A DNA stretch of 57,925 nt from Bacillus subtilis subsp. subtilis (GCA_021733645.1 JAHREJ010000028.1:1-57925); one strand, 5' to 3'. Counted from the stretch's first letter, positions 44,892 through 53,355 are shown. A program made the numbers and translations. Notes: generated by a model not told the origin, from the letters alone.

Positions 44892-46073
44892 ATGCTGCGC
44901 TGGACCACTGCACTTTCGATTGCACTTGCCACCAGCGCCGCTGCGCTGCCCGCCCATGCCCAGGTGTGGGTGCCGGCATGGACCGCCTCACCCGCACCGG
45001 ACCGCCAGGACGGCACCCCGGAGACGCCGGTCCAGTTTGCGCACCAGACGGTGCGCCAGGACATGCGCCTGGCCAGTTCGGCCACCGCGCTGCGATTTCG
45101 CATCAGCAATGAACTGGGCGATGCGCCGCTGACCATCGGCGGCGCAACGGCCCAGCGTACTGGCACGGCCACCCCGGCCAAGCTGGTTACATTCAATGGT
45201 CGCAGTGAGGTGGTGGTGCCGGTGGGCGCCGCGCTGCTCAGCGACCCGGTGGCGATGACGGTGCCGGCACTGGCCGACGTATCGCTCACCGTGTATTTCC
45301 CGCAGCCGACCAAACCGGCCGTACGCCGCACCGCGCTGCGCATTGCCGATGGCCGCCTGGCCGAGGTGGGCGACAAGGTGAAGCTGGCCTACCGGCAGAA
45401 CGTAGTGTCGGCGGTGCTGGCCGAACGCGCGAGCAGGCCGGTGGTGGTGGTCGCACTGGGCGACTCGATCACCGAAGGCGCCACCGCCACGCGCGGCAGC
45501 AACGGCGATTGGCCGGCGCTGCTGTCGGCCCGGTTGCAGCAGGCCTGCCCGGACCAGGTGGTGGTGGTCAACGCCGGCATCAGCGGCAACAAGGTCATGG
45601 ACCACGGCCGCAGCCACAGCGCGCTGGCACGGCTGGACCGCGACGTGATCGCGCTGCCGAACGTAAGCAAGGTCATCGTGTTCGAGGGCATCAACGATAT
45701 CCGCCACGACGGCGGCACCCCGCCCAGGGCCGGGCGCAACGCCGACGACATGGTGCTGGGCTACCGGCAGATCGCCGAGCGCCTGCACGGCAATGGCATC
45801 GGCGCGATGGCCGCCACGATCACCCCGTTCGGCGATTCGGACCGCTACGAGCCGGTGGCGGCGGCGACCCGCACCACCCTGAACGCCTGGATGCGCGGCG
45901 GCCGCAGCGGCTACGACGCAGTGATCGACTTCGACGCGATCCTGCGCGACCCCGCCAAGCCGGAGAACCTGCCCGAGGACATCACCCGCGACCACCTGCA
46001 CCCCAATGACGAGGGTTACCGGCGCATGGCCGAGGGTATCGACCTGGGCCTGCTGGGATGCAAGGCACGATGA
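44892..46073 (+). CDS. Secreted SGNH/GDSL hydrolase, possible alginate O-acetyl esterase
   Basis: The 393-residue protein has a signal peptide (about residues 1-23, ending AHA) and a beta-rich N-terminal domain (about 30-170). The SGNH hydrolase domain contains VALGDSITEG with the nucleophile near Ser192, the glycine block NAGISGNKV, the asparagine block EGINDIR and the Asp/His pair in DHLHPND near residues 366-368. It is embedded in the alginate operon: 35 bases after the reductase gene, overlapping the kinase gene by 4 bases. A role in removing acetyl groups from bacterial alginate or oligomers is a reasonable inference but not proven. Confidence 0.87.
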   Translation: MLRWTTALSIALATSAAALPAHAQVWVPAWTASPAPDRQDGTPETPVQFAHQTVRQDMRLASSATALRFRISNELGDAPLTIGGATAQRTGTATPAKLVTFNGRSEVVVPVGAALLSDPVAMTVPALADVSLTVYFPQPTKPAVRRTALRIADGRLAEVGDKVKLAYRQNVVSAVLAERASRPVVVVALGDSITEGATATRGSNGDWPALLSARLQQACPDQVVVVNAGISGNKVMDHGRSHSALARLDRDVIALPNVSKVIVFEGINDIRHDGGTPPRAGRNADDMVLGYRQIAERLHGNGIGAMAATITPFGDSDRYEPVAAATRTTLNAWMRGGRSGYDAVIDFDAILRDPAKPENLPEDITRDHLHPNDEGYRRMAEGIDLGLLGCKAR

Positions 46074-47173
46074 GCACCCAGCAGTTTGCGGTGGCGGCCA
46101 GCAACGGCCAGCGCTGGGATGCGCTGGCGCTGGGCGAGGTGATGCTGCGTTTCGACCCGGGCGAGGGCCGTGTGCGCAACGCGCGCAGCTTCAACGTGTG
46201 GGAAGGCGGCGGCGAGTACAACGTGGCACGTGGCCTGTGCAGCACCTTCGGTCACCGCAGCGGTGTGTTGACCGCGTTGCCGCGCAATGAACTGGGCGCG
46301 CTGGCCCAGCAGTTGATTCAGGCCGGTGGCGTGGATACCGGCCAGATCGTGTGGCGCGACTACGACGGCATCGGCCGCAACACGCGCATGGGGCTGAACT
46401 TCACCGAGCGCGGCTTCGGCGTGCGCGCGCCGCTGGGTATCTCCGACCGGGCGTACTCGGCCGCCTCGCAGCTGCGGCCGCACGAATACGACTGGGATGC
46501 GCTGTTCGGTCGCGATGGCGCACGCTGGCTGCACACCGGCGGCATCTTCGCCGCGCTGTCCGAACACAGCGCGCGTACCGCCATTGCCGCGGCGCAGGCC
46601 GCGCGCCAATACGGGGTGGCGGTGTCCTACGACCTCAACTACCGCGCCAGCCTGTGGAACAGCCATCCCGATCCTGACGCGGCCCGCCACGCCAACTGCG
46701 CCATCGCCGCCGAGTGCGACCTGCTGGTGGGTGACGAGTACTCGTTCGCCGCGTGCCTGGGCATGGACCTGGCCGACCTGGGCAAGCGGGCCACGCCGAT
46801 GGACGTGGGACCGGCCGATGCTGCCGCACAGCGGGCGTTGCAGCGCTTCCCGAACCTGCAGGCCGTGGCATTCACCCTGCGTGATGCCAGCACCGCCGCG
46901 CGCAATGGCTGGGCCGGCGCGCTGCGCACGCGCGACCGGCTGTTCGTGTCCGATGCGCGCGAGGTGGACCTGCTGGACCGCGTAGGCGGGGGTGATGCGT
47001 TCGTGGCCGGGGTGGTGCACGCGTTGCTGGCCGGCAAGGGCGAGCAAGCCGCGGTGGACCTCGGCGCAGCGCACGGTGCGCTGGCGATGTCCACGCCCGG
47101 CGACACCGCCTGCGCCAGCCTGGAAGAAGTGGAGGCCGTGGCGCGCGGTGACGCCGCAGCGGCGCGGCGCTGA
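46070..47173 (+). CDS. kdgK: PfkB family sugar kinase, predicted 2-keto-3-deoxygluconate kinase
   Basis: The 367-residue protein has the N-terminal ribokinase pattern (ALGEVMLRFDPGEG and GGGEYNVARGL, about residues 20-55) and the C-terminal PfkB signature RVGGGDAFVAGV with the catalytic aspartate near residue 308. It should phosphorylate KDG to KDPG, the last alginate-specific step before Entner-Doudoroff cleavage. The start at 46070 overlaps the esterase stop (ATGA). KDPG aldolase is not in the window. It is somewhat longer than E. coli KdgK, with an extended C-terminus. Confidence 0.87.
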   Translation: MSTQQFAVAASNGQRWDALALGEVMLRFDPGEGRVRNARSFNVWEGGGEYNVARGLCSTFGHRSGVLTALPRNELGALAQQLIQAGGVDTGQIVWRDYDGIGRNTRMGLNFTERGFGVRAPLGISDRAYSAASQLRPHEYDWDALFGRDGARWLHTGGIFAALSEHSARTAIAAAQAARQYGVAVSYDLNYRASLWNSHPDPDAARHANCAIAAECDLLVGDEYSFAACLGMDLADLGKRATPMDVGPADAAAQRALQRFPNLQAVAFTLRDASTAARNGWAGALRTRDRLFVSDAREVDLLDRVGGGDAFVAGVVHALLAGKGEQAAVDLGAAHGALAMSTPGDTACASLEEVEAVARGDAAAARR

Positions 47174-47187
47174 TGCAGCGCGCGGGC

Positions 47188-47613
47188 TCAGTCCAGCACT
47201 GAAAGCCGCGCCAGGCCTTGCTGGGCCGACAGCGTAAGCGGCGCGGGCAGCGCGTCGGGCGTGAACCAGCCCAGTGCCAACAGTGCCTCCGGTTCGCGCA
47301 GCACGGCCGGCGCATCATCCAGCGTGCGCACCAGGTACACCGGGGCAATCCAGTGCTGGGCCAGCGCCGGCTCGAAGTGGTCCACCACGCACAGCAGGCG
47401 CTCGATCGCCACGCGCAGCCCGGTTTCCTCGTGCACTTCGCGGATCACCGCGTGCTCAACGGTTTCCATCCAGTCCACCTTGCCGCCGGGCAGGCCCCAG
47501 TGGCCCTGTTCGGGTGGGCGTCCACGCTGGACCAGCAGCACCGCGCCATCGGCACGCCGGATGACCGCGCCGCAGCCCACGCGCGGCTGCTGGGCAAGAT
47601 GCGTATCAGCCAT
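47188..47613 (-). CDS. NUDIX hydrolase
   Basis: The 141-residue protein has a complete Nudix box GKVDWMETVEHAVIREVHEE followed by TGL (about residues 46-68), so it should hydrolyse a nucleoside diphosphate derivative. The substrate is unknown. The ATG at 47613 lies inside the 3' end of the TetR gene (8-base overlap), suggesting translational coupling. It is convergent with the KDG kinase gene, only 14 bases apart. Confidence 0.9.
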   Translation of the reverse strand: MADTHLAQQPRVGCGAVIRRADGAVLLVQRGRPPEQGHWGLPGGKVDWMETVEHAVIREVHEETGLRVAIERLLCVVDHFEPALAQHWIAPVYLVRTLDDAPAVLREPEALLALGWFTPDALPAPLTLSAQQGLARLSVLD

Positions 47614-48202
47614 GAGCGCGCTCCGGCAGCACCTGCATCGCCACCGCCACGGCGGCCAGCAGGCGCGCACGGCTGGCACCATCGCGCGCCTGGGTGGAAA
47701 TGCCGTGCAACACGGTGGCGTAGTAGTCGCCCAGCGCCTGCACGTCGGCCCCGTTGGCCAGTTCGCCAACGCTGGCCGCCTGCTGCAGGCGCGCGATGAT
47801 CTGCCCGGTGCGCTGGCGGCGGTGTTCGGCCAGCCAGTCCATCACCGCCTCGTTCTCCGGTGCGGTACTGGTGGCCGCCGACACCACCAGGCAGCCCTGC
47901 GCGCGACCGCGCCTGGTATAGGTGAGCACCGCGTCGTGCAGCATGCGTTCGATGGCCGGGCGCACGGCCTGTTCGCGCAGCGCACGGTCGGCGAACCCCC
48001 CGTCGCCGGCTTCATACAGGGCCACCGCCGCGCGGAACAGCTGCTCCTTGCTGCCAAAGGCGGCATACAGGCGCGCCGAGGCGATGCCCAGCGCCTCCAC
48101 CAGCGCCGACATCGACGTGCCTTCGTAACCGCGTTCCCAGAACAGCAGCATCGCCTGCTTGAGGGCGTGGTCTTTGTCGAATTCGCGGGGGCGGCCGGCC
48201 AT
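47606..48202 (-). CDS. TetR family transcriptional regulator
   Basis: The 198-residue protein starts with MAGRPREFDKDHALKQAMLL, typical of TetR regulators. Its DNA-binding domain (about residues 8-55) contains TSMSALVEALGIASARLYAAF. A helical ligand-binding domain follows, with a GCLVVSAAT segment of the TetR_C-33/AcrR-like type. It is divergent from the isomerase-hydrolase operon, 112 bases away. A perfect palindrome in that gap is its probable operator, overlapping the operon promoter, so repression is expected. Confidence 0.92.
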   Translation of the reverse strand: MAGRPREFDKDHALKQAMLLFWERGYEGTSMSALVEALGIASARLYAAFGSKEQLFRAAVALYEAGDGGFADRALREQAVRPAIERMLHDAVLTYTRRGRAQGCLVVSAATSTAPENEAVMDWLAEHRRQRTGQIIARLQQAASVGELANGADVQALGDYYATVLHGISTQARDGASRARLLAAVAVAMQVLPERAHG

Positions 48203-48253
48203 GGGGTATCACTACGGAAAGAAGCGGTGCGGCAATTCTAGCGACACCCGGCG

Positions 48254-48282
48254 TTGACCGGGGCGAAATGACGGCCTATTCT
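48254..48282 (+). promoter_or_regulatory. Sigma70 promoter of the isomerase-hydrolase operon
   Basis: TTGACC (48254-48259) and TATTCT (48277-48282) are separated by exactly 17 bases and lie 33 bases upstream of the first ATG. The operator palindrome begins at the last base of the -10 box. Confidence 0.7.
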
Positions 48283-48297
48283 TTGTCGCTCGACAAA
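48282..48297. promoter_or_regulatory. Probable TetR operator palindrome
   Basis: TTTGTCG-CT-CGACAAA is a perfect 7-bp inverted repeat with a 2-base centre, of the length and style of TetR-family operators. It covers the expected transcription start of the downstream operon and lies in the gap shared with the divergent TetR gene. Confidence 0.7.
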
Positions 48298-48314
48298 CAA
48301 TAAGGCGACACCCG

Positions 48315-49370
48315 ATGCGCACCATCCAAGGCCCCAGCCTGCACCTGGCCCAGTTCAGTGCAGACCAGCCGCCGTTCAACGACCTGCCCTCCATCGCCGC
48401 ATGGGCGGCCGGCCAGGGCTTCAAGGCGCTGCAGATCCCGGCATGGGACGAACGCCTGTTCGACGTGGAACAGGCCGCGCACAGCCAGCAGTACTGCGAC
48501 GACCTGGTGGCCATGCTGGCCAGCCACGGGCTGGTGATCAGCGAACTGACCACCCACATCTTCGGCCAGCTGGTGGCCGTGCACCCGGCCTACGATGCGC
48601 TGTGCGACAGCTTCGCCCCCGCGCACCTGCACGGCGACCCGGCCGCGCGCAGCGCCTGGGCCATCGAGCGCATCACGCTGGCCGCCAGGGCCTCACAGCG
48701 CCTGGGCCTGGACCGCATGGGCACCTTCTCCGGTTCGTTCGCCTGGCCCTACCTGTTCCCGTTCCCGCAGCGCCCGGACGGGCTGATCGAGGCCGCGTTC
48801 GAGGAACTGGCGCGGCGCTGGCTGCCGATCCTGGATGTCTGCGACGCGCACGGCATCGACCTCTGCTATGAGATCCACCCCAGCGAAGACCTGCACGATG
48901 GCACCAGCTTCGAGCGCTTCCACGCGGCGGTGGGCATGCACAAACGCTGCCGCATCCTGTTCGACCCCAGCCACTTCGTGCTGCAGCAGCTGGATTACCT
49001 GAGCTTCCTGGACATCTACCGCGATCTCATCGGCATGGTCCACATCAAGGATGCCGAGTTCAATCCAAGCGGGCGCCAGGGCATCTACGGCGGTTACAGC
49101 GGCTGGACCGAACGGGCCGGGCGCTTCCGCTCGCTGGGTGATGGCCAGGTGGACTTCAAGGGCATCTTTTCCAAGCTGGCCCAGTACGACTACGACGGCT
49201 GGGCCACGCTGGAATGGGAGTGCTGCCTGAAAAACCAGGAAGACGGCGCACGTGAGGGCGTGGCTTTCATCAATGCGCACATCATCCAGGTTACCGACCG
49301 CATCTTCGACGACTTCGCCGGTGCGCCGGTGAGCCGTGCGCAGATCCACACCATGCTGGGAATCCTGTGA
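48315..49370 (+). CDS. Sugar phosphate isomerase/epimerase family protein
   Basis: The 351-residue protein has the AP-endonuclease-2/xylose-isomerase TIM-barrel pattern. Metal-ligand motifs are CYEIHPSEDL near residue 185, ILFDPSHFVLQ near residue 217, MVHIKDAEF near residue 240 and the final glutamate in ATLEWECCL near residue 297. The substrate is unknown; relatives act on sugars, inositol derivatives or keto-acids. It is the first gene of a three-gene operon overlapping the next gene at TGATG, under the TetR-type operator. Confidence 0.9.
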   Translation: MRTIQGPSLHLAQFSADQPPFNDLPSIAAWAAGQGFKALQIPAWDERLFDVEQAAHSQQYCDDLVAMLASHGLVISELTTHIFGQLVAVHPAYDALCDSFAPAHLHGDPAARSAWAIERITLAARASQRLGLDRMGTFSGSFAWPYLFPFPQRPDGLIEAAFEELARRWLPILDVCDAHGIDLCYEIHPSEDLHDGTSFERFHAAVGMHKRCRILFDPSHFVLQQLDYLSFLDIYRDLIGMVHIKDAEFNPSGRQGIYGGYSGWTERAGRFRSLGDGQVDFKGIFSKLAQYDYDGWATLEWECCLKNQEDGAREGVAFINAHIIQVTDRIFDDFAGAPVSRAQIHTMLGIL

Positions 49371-50239
49371 TGACCACGGAACTTGACGGCATCACCCATC
49401 GCCACGTGCGCATCGACGGGCGCAGCGTGCATTGCGCGATCCTCGGCCAGGGCCGCCCGGTGCTGCTGATTCCCGGCTGGCCGCAGACCTGGTACGCCTG
49501 GCGGCACGTGTTGCAGGCCCTGGCCGCGCAGGGCTTCCAGGCCATCGCCGTGGACCCGCCCGGCACTGGCGATTCAGATACCCCGGCCCACGGCTATGAC
49601 ACCGGCACTACCGCCGCCACCCTGCATGCGGTGATGCAGCAGTTGGGCCACGCGCGTTACCAGGTGGTGGGCCATGACGTAGGCATGTGGGTGGCCTACG
49701 CGCTGGCCAGTGACCAGCCGCAGGCGGTGCAGCGTCTGGCAATCACCGAGGCGGTGATTCCCGGGCTGGCCGACGCACCGCCGGTGTTCGTGGCGCCGGA
49801 AGACAACATTTTCCTGTGGCACTTCATGTTCAACCAGGTACGCGACCTGCCCGAAGCGCTGATCGCCGGGCGCGAGCGCGCCTACCTCACCTTCATGTTC
49901 GACCGCTGGGCACACCGCCGCGAAGCGGTGGCCTGCGAGGTGTATATCCGCGCCTACTCGGCCCCGGGCGGGTTGAGCGGTGGCTTTGGTTACTACCGCG
50001 CCATTCCCGAAACCATCCGCCAGAACCAGCAGCGCGCGCTCACCCCACTGGCGATGCCGGTGCTGGCCATCGGCGCCGAGCATGCCACCGCCGACATGCC
50101 GATGGACACCATGCGCGCCCATGCCAGCGACCTGCGCGGCAGCATGATCGCCGACTGCGGCCACTTCGTGATGGAAGAGGCCCCCGAAGCGTTCCTGGCC
50201 CAGCTGCTGCCGTTCCTGCTGCCCGAGCTGGCCGCATGA
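49370..50239 (+). CDS. Alpha/beta hydrolase, epoxide-hydrolase-like
   Basis: The 289-residue protein has the oxyanion motif PGWPQTWYAW near residue 37. The nucleophile elbow GHDVGMW has an aspartate (residue 103) instead of serine, as in epoxide hydrolases and haloalkane dehalogenases. The catalytic histidine is in DCGHFVMEE near residue 266, and two lid tyrosines of epoxide hydrolases may be those in CEVYIRAYSA and GGFGYYRA. The start ATG overlaps the preceding stop (TGATG), and the next gene also overlaps (ATGA). The substrate is unknown. Confidence 0.88.
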   Translation: MTTELDGITHRHVRIDGRSVHCAILGQGRPVLLIPGWPQTWYAWRHVLQALAAQGFQAIAVDPPGTGDSDTPAHGYDTGTTAATLHAVMQQLGHARYQVVGHDVGMWVAYALASDQPQAVQRLAITEAVIPGLADAPPVFVAPEDNIFLWHFMFNQVRDLPEALIAGRERAYLTFMFDRWAHRREAVACEVYIRAYSAPGGLSGGFGYYRAIPETIRQNQQRALTPLAMPVLAIGAEHATADMPMDTMRAHASDLRGSMIADCGHFVMEEAPEAFLAQLLPFLLPELAA

Positions 50240-51171
50240 GCCTGGACCCGGATATCGCCCGTTTCCTGTCCACCCTGCCGCCACCGGCGGTGGTGGCCGG
50301 GTTGACCCTGCAGGAGATCCGCGCGATCAGCGAAGAAGCCCTGCCACCGCTGCAGGGGCCGCTGGAGGACGTGGCCCAGGTACGCCCGTTCAACGTGACC
50401 GGCCACGACGGCCACGCCATTGCCGTGCGGGCGTACTGGCCGGCGGGGCACCAGCCCGGGCAGGCCCGCCCGGGCCTGCTGTTCGCGCATGGCGGCGGCT
50501 GGTTCCAGTGTTCGCTGGCGGTGTACGACCGCCCCTGCCGCGCGTTGGCCAACGCCACCGGCTGCGTGGTGCTGGCGGTGGACTATCGGCTGGCCCCGGA
50601 ACATCGCTTCCCGATCCCGCTGGAAGACGTGTACGCGGCGCTGTGCTGGAGCCATGCCGAAGCGGCGGCGCTGGACATCGACCCAACCCGGCTGATGGTG
50701 GGCGGCGACAGTGCCGGTGGCAATCTGGCCGCGGCAGTGGCGTTGCTGGCCCGCGACCGCCACGGTCCGCCGATCCACCACCAGCTGTTGCTGTACCCGG
50801 CACTGGACACCGCCATCGACACCGACAGCCACCGGCAGTTCGGCGAGGGCTACTACCTGAGCACCGCATTGATGCAGCGTTGCTGGGATGCTTACCTTGG
50901 CGGGGGCCTGGCCCACGCCGATGGACTGGCGGTGCCCGCGCGGGCGCCTGACCTGCGCGGACTGCCTCCGGCCACCGTACTGGTATGCGAGTACGACCCG
51001 CTGCGCGACGAAGGAGAGCAATACGCCTCGCGGTTGGAGCAGGCCGGGGTAGCCGTGCAGTGCGAGCGCCTGCCGGGCATGGTGCATGCGTGCCTGCACC
51101 TGCTGGGCACAGCACCGGCGTCGCGGGCGTTGCTGGTGCGCAGCGCGACGTTGTTGGCCGCCGCGATCTGA
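50236..51171 (+). CDS. Alpha/beta hydrolase, hormone-sensitive-lipase (HSL) type esterase
   Basis: The 311-residue cytoplasmic esterase has the HSL oxyanion motif HGGGW at residues 85-89 and the nucleophile motif GGDSAGGN (serine 159). The catalytic aspartate is in CEYDPLRDEG near residue 253 and the histidine in GMVHACLH near residue 283. It is the third gene of the operon with the isomerase and epoxide-hydrolase-like genes. Together they could open, isomerise and deesterify a ring-containing or ester-containing compound, which is inference. Confidence 0.92.
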   Translation: MSLDPDIARFLSTLPPPAVVAGLTLQEIRAISEEALPPLQGPLEDVAQVRPFNVTGHDGHAIAVRAYWPAGHQPGQARPGLLFAHGGGWFQCSLAVYDRPCRALANATGCVVLAVDYRLAPEHRFPIPLEDVYAALCWSHAEAAALDIDPTRLMVGGDSAGGNLAAAVALLARDRHGPPIHHQLLLYPALDTAIDTDSHRQFGEGYYLSTALMQRCWDAYLGGGLAHADGLAVPARAPDLRGLPPATVLVCEYDPLRDEGEQYASRLEQAGVAVQCERLPGMVHACLHLLGTAPASRALLVRSATLLAAAI

Positions 51172-51214
51172 GCGGCGGGGGTGGCGCGCAACAGCACGCC
51201 ACCGCTTCCTTGGA

Positions 51215-51901
51215 TCAGCCGCGCGCGGCTTCCTCGATCAAGGCCGCCACCGCGTCGGGCTGGGAGGCCAGCGACGCATGGCTGGCGTCCAGCGTGATCA
51301 CCTTGCGCGCTTTCAAGCGGGCCGACATCCGCTGCTGGTTTTCCGGCGCGATCATCCGGTCCTGGCTGGAGATCTGGTACCAGCTGGGTTTGTGCTTCCA
51401 CGCCGGGTTGCTAACGGGATCACCGAAGGTGCTGGCCAGTGGCGCCTTCTGCGATACCCCCATCACCAACGCCTCGTCGGCACCCAGGTCCTGGCAGAAA
51501 CTCTCGTGGTACTTGTCCTGCTTGATCCACAGATAGCCATCGCTGTCCGGGGCCAGGTTGGGCACCGCTTCGGGCGGATGCGCCTGGGTAATGCCGCCCG
51601 GGCTTTCACCCTCGTCCGGGGCAAAGGCGGCGATGTACACCAGCCCGACCACGTTGGGCAGGTTGCCCGCCTGGGTGATCACCGCGCCACCGTAGGAGTG
51701 GCCGACCAGCAGCACCGGGCCATCCACCTGGGCCACCATCTTGCGGGTGCGTTCGGCATCGTCGGCCAGCGAGGTCAGCGGCAGCTCCACCGCGCGCAGC
51801 GCGGTATGGCCTTTGCGGTGCAGGGCCAGGATCACCTTGGCCCAGTGCGCCGCGCCGCCCCAGAATCCGTGTACCAGTACGATCGTCGGTGTGTTGCTCA
51901 T
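51215..51901 (-). CDS. Alpha/beta hydrolase
   Basis: The 228-residue protein of the alpha/beta-hydrolase-6 (PF12697-like) group has VLVHGFWGGAAHW near the N-terminus, the nucleophile elbow VGHSYGGAV (serine 69) and the histidine in DASHASLASQPDAV. It resembles short salicylate-esterase/EstC-like hydrolases. The ATG at 51901 has GGAG at 6 bases; the nearby upstream ATG at 51907 lacks room for a ribosome binding site. It is convergent with the HSL esterase gene, 43 bases apart. Confidence 0.9.
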   Translation of the reverse strand: MSNTPTIVLVHGFWGGAAHWAKVILALHRKGHTALRAVELPLTSLADDAERTRKMVAQVDGPVLLVGHSYGGAVITQAGNLPNVVGLVYIAAFAPDEGESPGGITQAHPPEAVPNLAPDSDGYLWIKQDKYHESFCQDLGADEALVMGVSQKAPLASTFGDPVSNPAWKHKPSWYQISSQDRMIAPENQQRMSARLKARKVITLDASHASLASQPDAVAALIEEAARG

Positions 51902-52041
51902 GTCCATCTCCAGGGCGGAATACGCATGGCCGCACCGTGGGCCACATCGCAGAGCCGCCACTACAGCGGCGACCGGGTTAATCCGGCGTGAGCCGCTGGC
52001 GACACCGTTGCGACACGCCTGCCCCACCCCGTGGCACAACG

Positions 52042-52067
52042 AAAAAGGCCCGGCAATGCCGGGCCTT
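52042..52067 (-). terminator. Intrinsic terminator of the Ax21-family gene
   Basis: On the minus strand a 10-bp stem AAGGCCCGGC / GCCGGGCCTT with a 3-base loop is followed by a T-run (plus-strand AAAAA at 52042-52046), 46 bases beyond the stop codon. Confidence 0.88.
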
Positions 52068-52112
52068 CCCTGCCACGCCAATCAGGCACGTGGCGATGCG
52101 GTCATGCAGCGC

Positions 52113-52685
52113 TTACCAGCTGAAGCGCGGGCCGACCGACCATTCCTTGTCACCGTGGCGATCCATCTTCAGGTCGCCATTGATGCCCCAGTTCTGGTTC
52201 AACTTCACCTGGCCACCCAGGCGGCCGTAGAACTGGCCATCCGGATTGACGCCGTGCTTCTTGCTGAAATCTTCGTAGCCGGCCATCGCATAAACTTCGG
52301 CGTGCTGGCCGAACGCGGTGCGGATACCGGCTTCAGCGCTGTAGCCGTTGAAATCCAGGCCTTCCTTCGGGTCGAACTTGTTGTAGGCAACGCGGCCCAC
52401 GAAGTCGGTGCTGTTGCCGATTTCCTGGTTGTAGCCAACGCCAACGCGCCACTGGTCAACCTTGAAGTTGCCGATGTCGGTCTTCTGCTGGCTGTATTCG
52501 CCGAAGGCGTGGAAGTTCGGCAGGAATGCGTAGGAACCCTTCACGCCCCAACCATCGGCCTTGCCAGCGTCTGCGTCGGTCTTGACGTAGTCGCCTTCGG
52601 CGTAGTTGTAGGACAGGCCTTCAGCAGCGGAAGCGGCGAACGGCAGGGCGGCGGCAAGCGCCAGGGCAATCAACGAAGTCTTCAT
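52113..52685 (-). CDS. ax21: Ax21-family outer-membrane beta-barrel protein
   Basis: The 190-residue protein has a signal peptide (about residues 1-20, ending ASA). The mature protein starts AEGLSYNYAEGDYVKTDADAG, which is the hallmark of the Ax21 family of Xanthomonas and Stenotrophomonas. Amphipathic beta strands follow, then the C-terminal VGPRFSW ending with an aromatic residue, as required for barrel assembly. Ax21 was once claimed to be a secreted signalling protein, but part of that literature was withdrawn; an abundant outer-membrane or vesicle protein is the safer view. A promoter lies upstream and a strong terminator downstream. Confidence 0.92.
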   Translation of the reverse strand: MKTSLIALALAAALPFAASAAEGLSYNYAEGDYVKTDADAGKADGWGVKGSYAFLPNFHAFGEYSQQKTDIGNFKVDQWRVGVGYNQEIGNSTDFVGRVAYNKFDPKEGLDFNGYSAEAGIRTAFGQHAEVYAMAGYEDFSKKHGVNPDGQFYGRLGGQVKLNQNWGINGDLKMDRHGDKEWSVGPRFSW

Positions 52686-52744
52686 GGGGGTACACCTCTG
52701 TCTTGAACTGCTTGCAGCTGACGCGGACGTCGTGCTGCATCGGA

Positions 52745-52772
52745 AATGTAAATTCTCCGTTATTCGACACAA
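52745..52772 (-). promoter_or_regulatory. Putative promoter of the Ax21-family gene
   Basis: On the minus strand TTGTGT (52767-52772) and TACATT (52745-52750) are separated by 16 bases in the only A/T-rich patch upstream of the gene, about 60 bases before its ATG. Confidence 0.45.
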
Positions 52773-53355
52773 CCCGCCCTGAAGTGCAGGGCTTTGCGGT
52801 GTGTGAATTTTTGGCGGGGGTTCAGTTGCGCTCTGGCATACGCGCGCGCCGCGATTCAGCGGTAAAAACAGCCGTGGGATGTGCATGCGGGGTGAGGAGG
52901 TAGCACGGCCCGGCGGGCGGCATCGGCATATCGGGAGGAGGATTCTGGTCACGACGATGCCCTTGCGGGGCGTCACGCGTTGGGGAAGCCGCTCTTGGGG
53001 AGTAACCGGCTAACGCGTCCATCTCCGTATTGCACCGCTCGGCGCAGTGTGTGCGACAAGGCGCAGGGTCCTTGGGGAAAGGCCTGCCCGGCCCGCTAAT
53101 AGTGGGCTGAACGCGTCAGCTGGACTATCAGGATGCTCCTCTCCATCGTTAGGAATTTTCTGACCCCTCTACCCCGAAACGCCGCCACGCGTGGCGCAAG
53201 TGACTGAATCCGCTGACTTTCCTGAATGTGCTGCGCCCAGCACCCTCACACGGCCTCAGCCGCTGCAGGTGCAGTGTCGATCTTCAGCTCCCCCGCACGT
53301 CGTATGCATTGAAGGCGCCCGTCCTGGTGCGCCATCGCCCCTTCTGGAGGCAGCC
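52773..53355. other. Long spacer without recognisable gene
   Basis: No convincing reading frame, RNA gene or GTAG repeat is seen in these 583 bases between the Ax21-family gene and the DUF1428 gene. Short frames in it lack codon-usage character and ribosome binding sites. A regulatory RNA or long leader of the DUF1428 gene cannot be excluded. Confidence 0.5.

Noticed and set aside
52773..53355. Possible small genes in the long spacer before the DUF1428 gene
   Set aside because: Frames of 60-70 codons exist on both strands, but none has a ribosome binding site, coding-like composition or recognisable motif.
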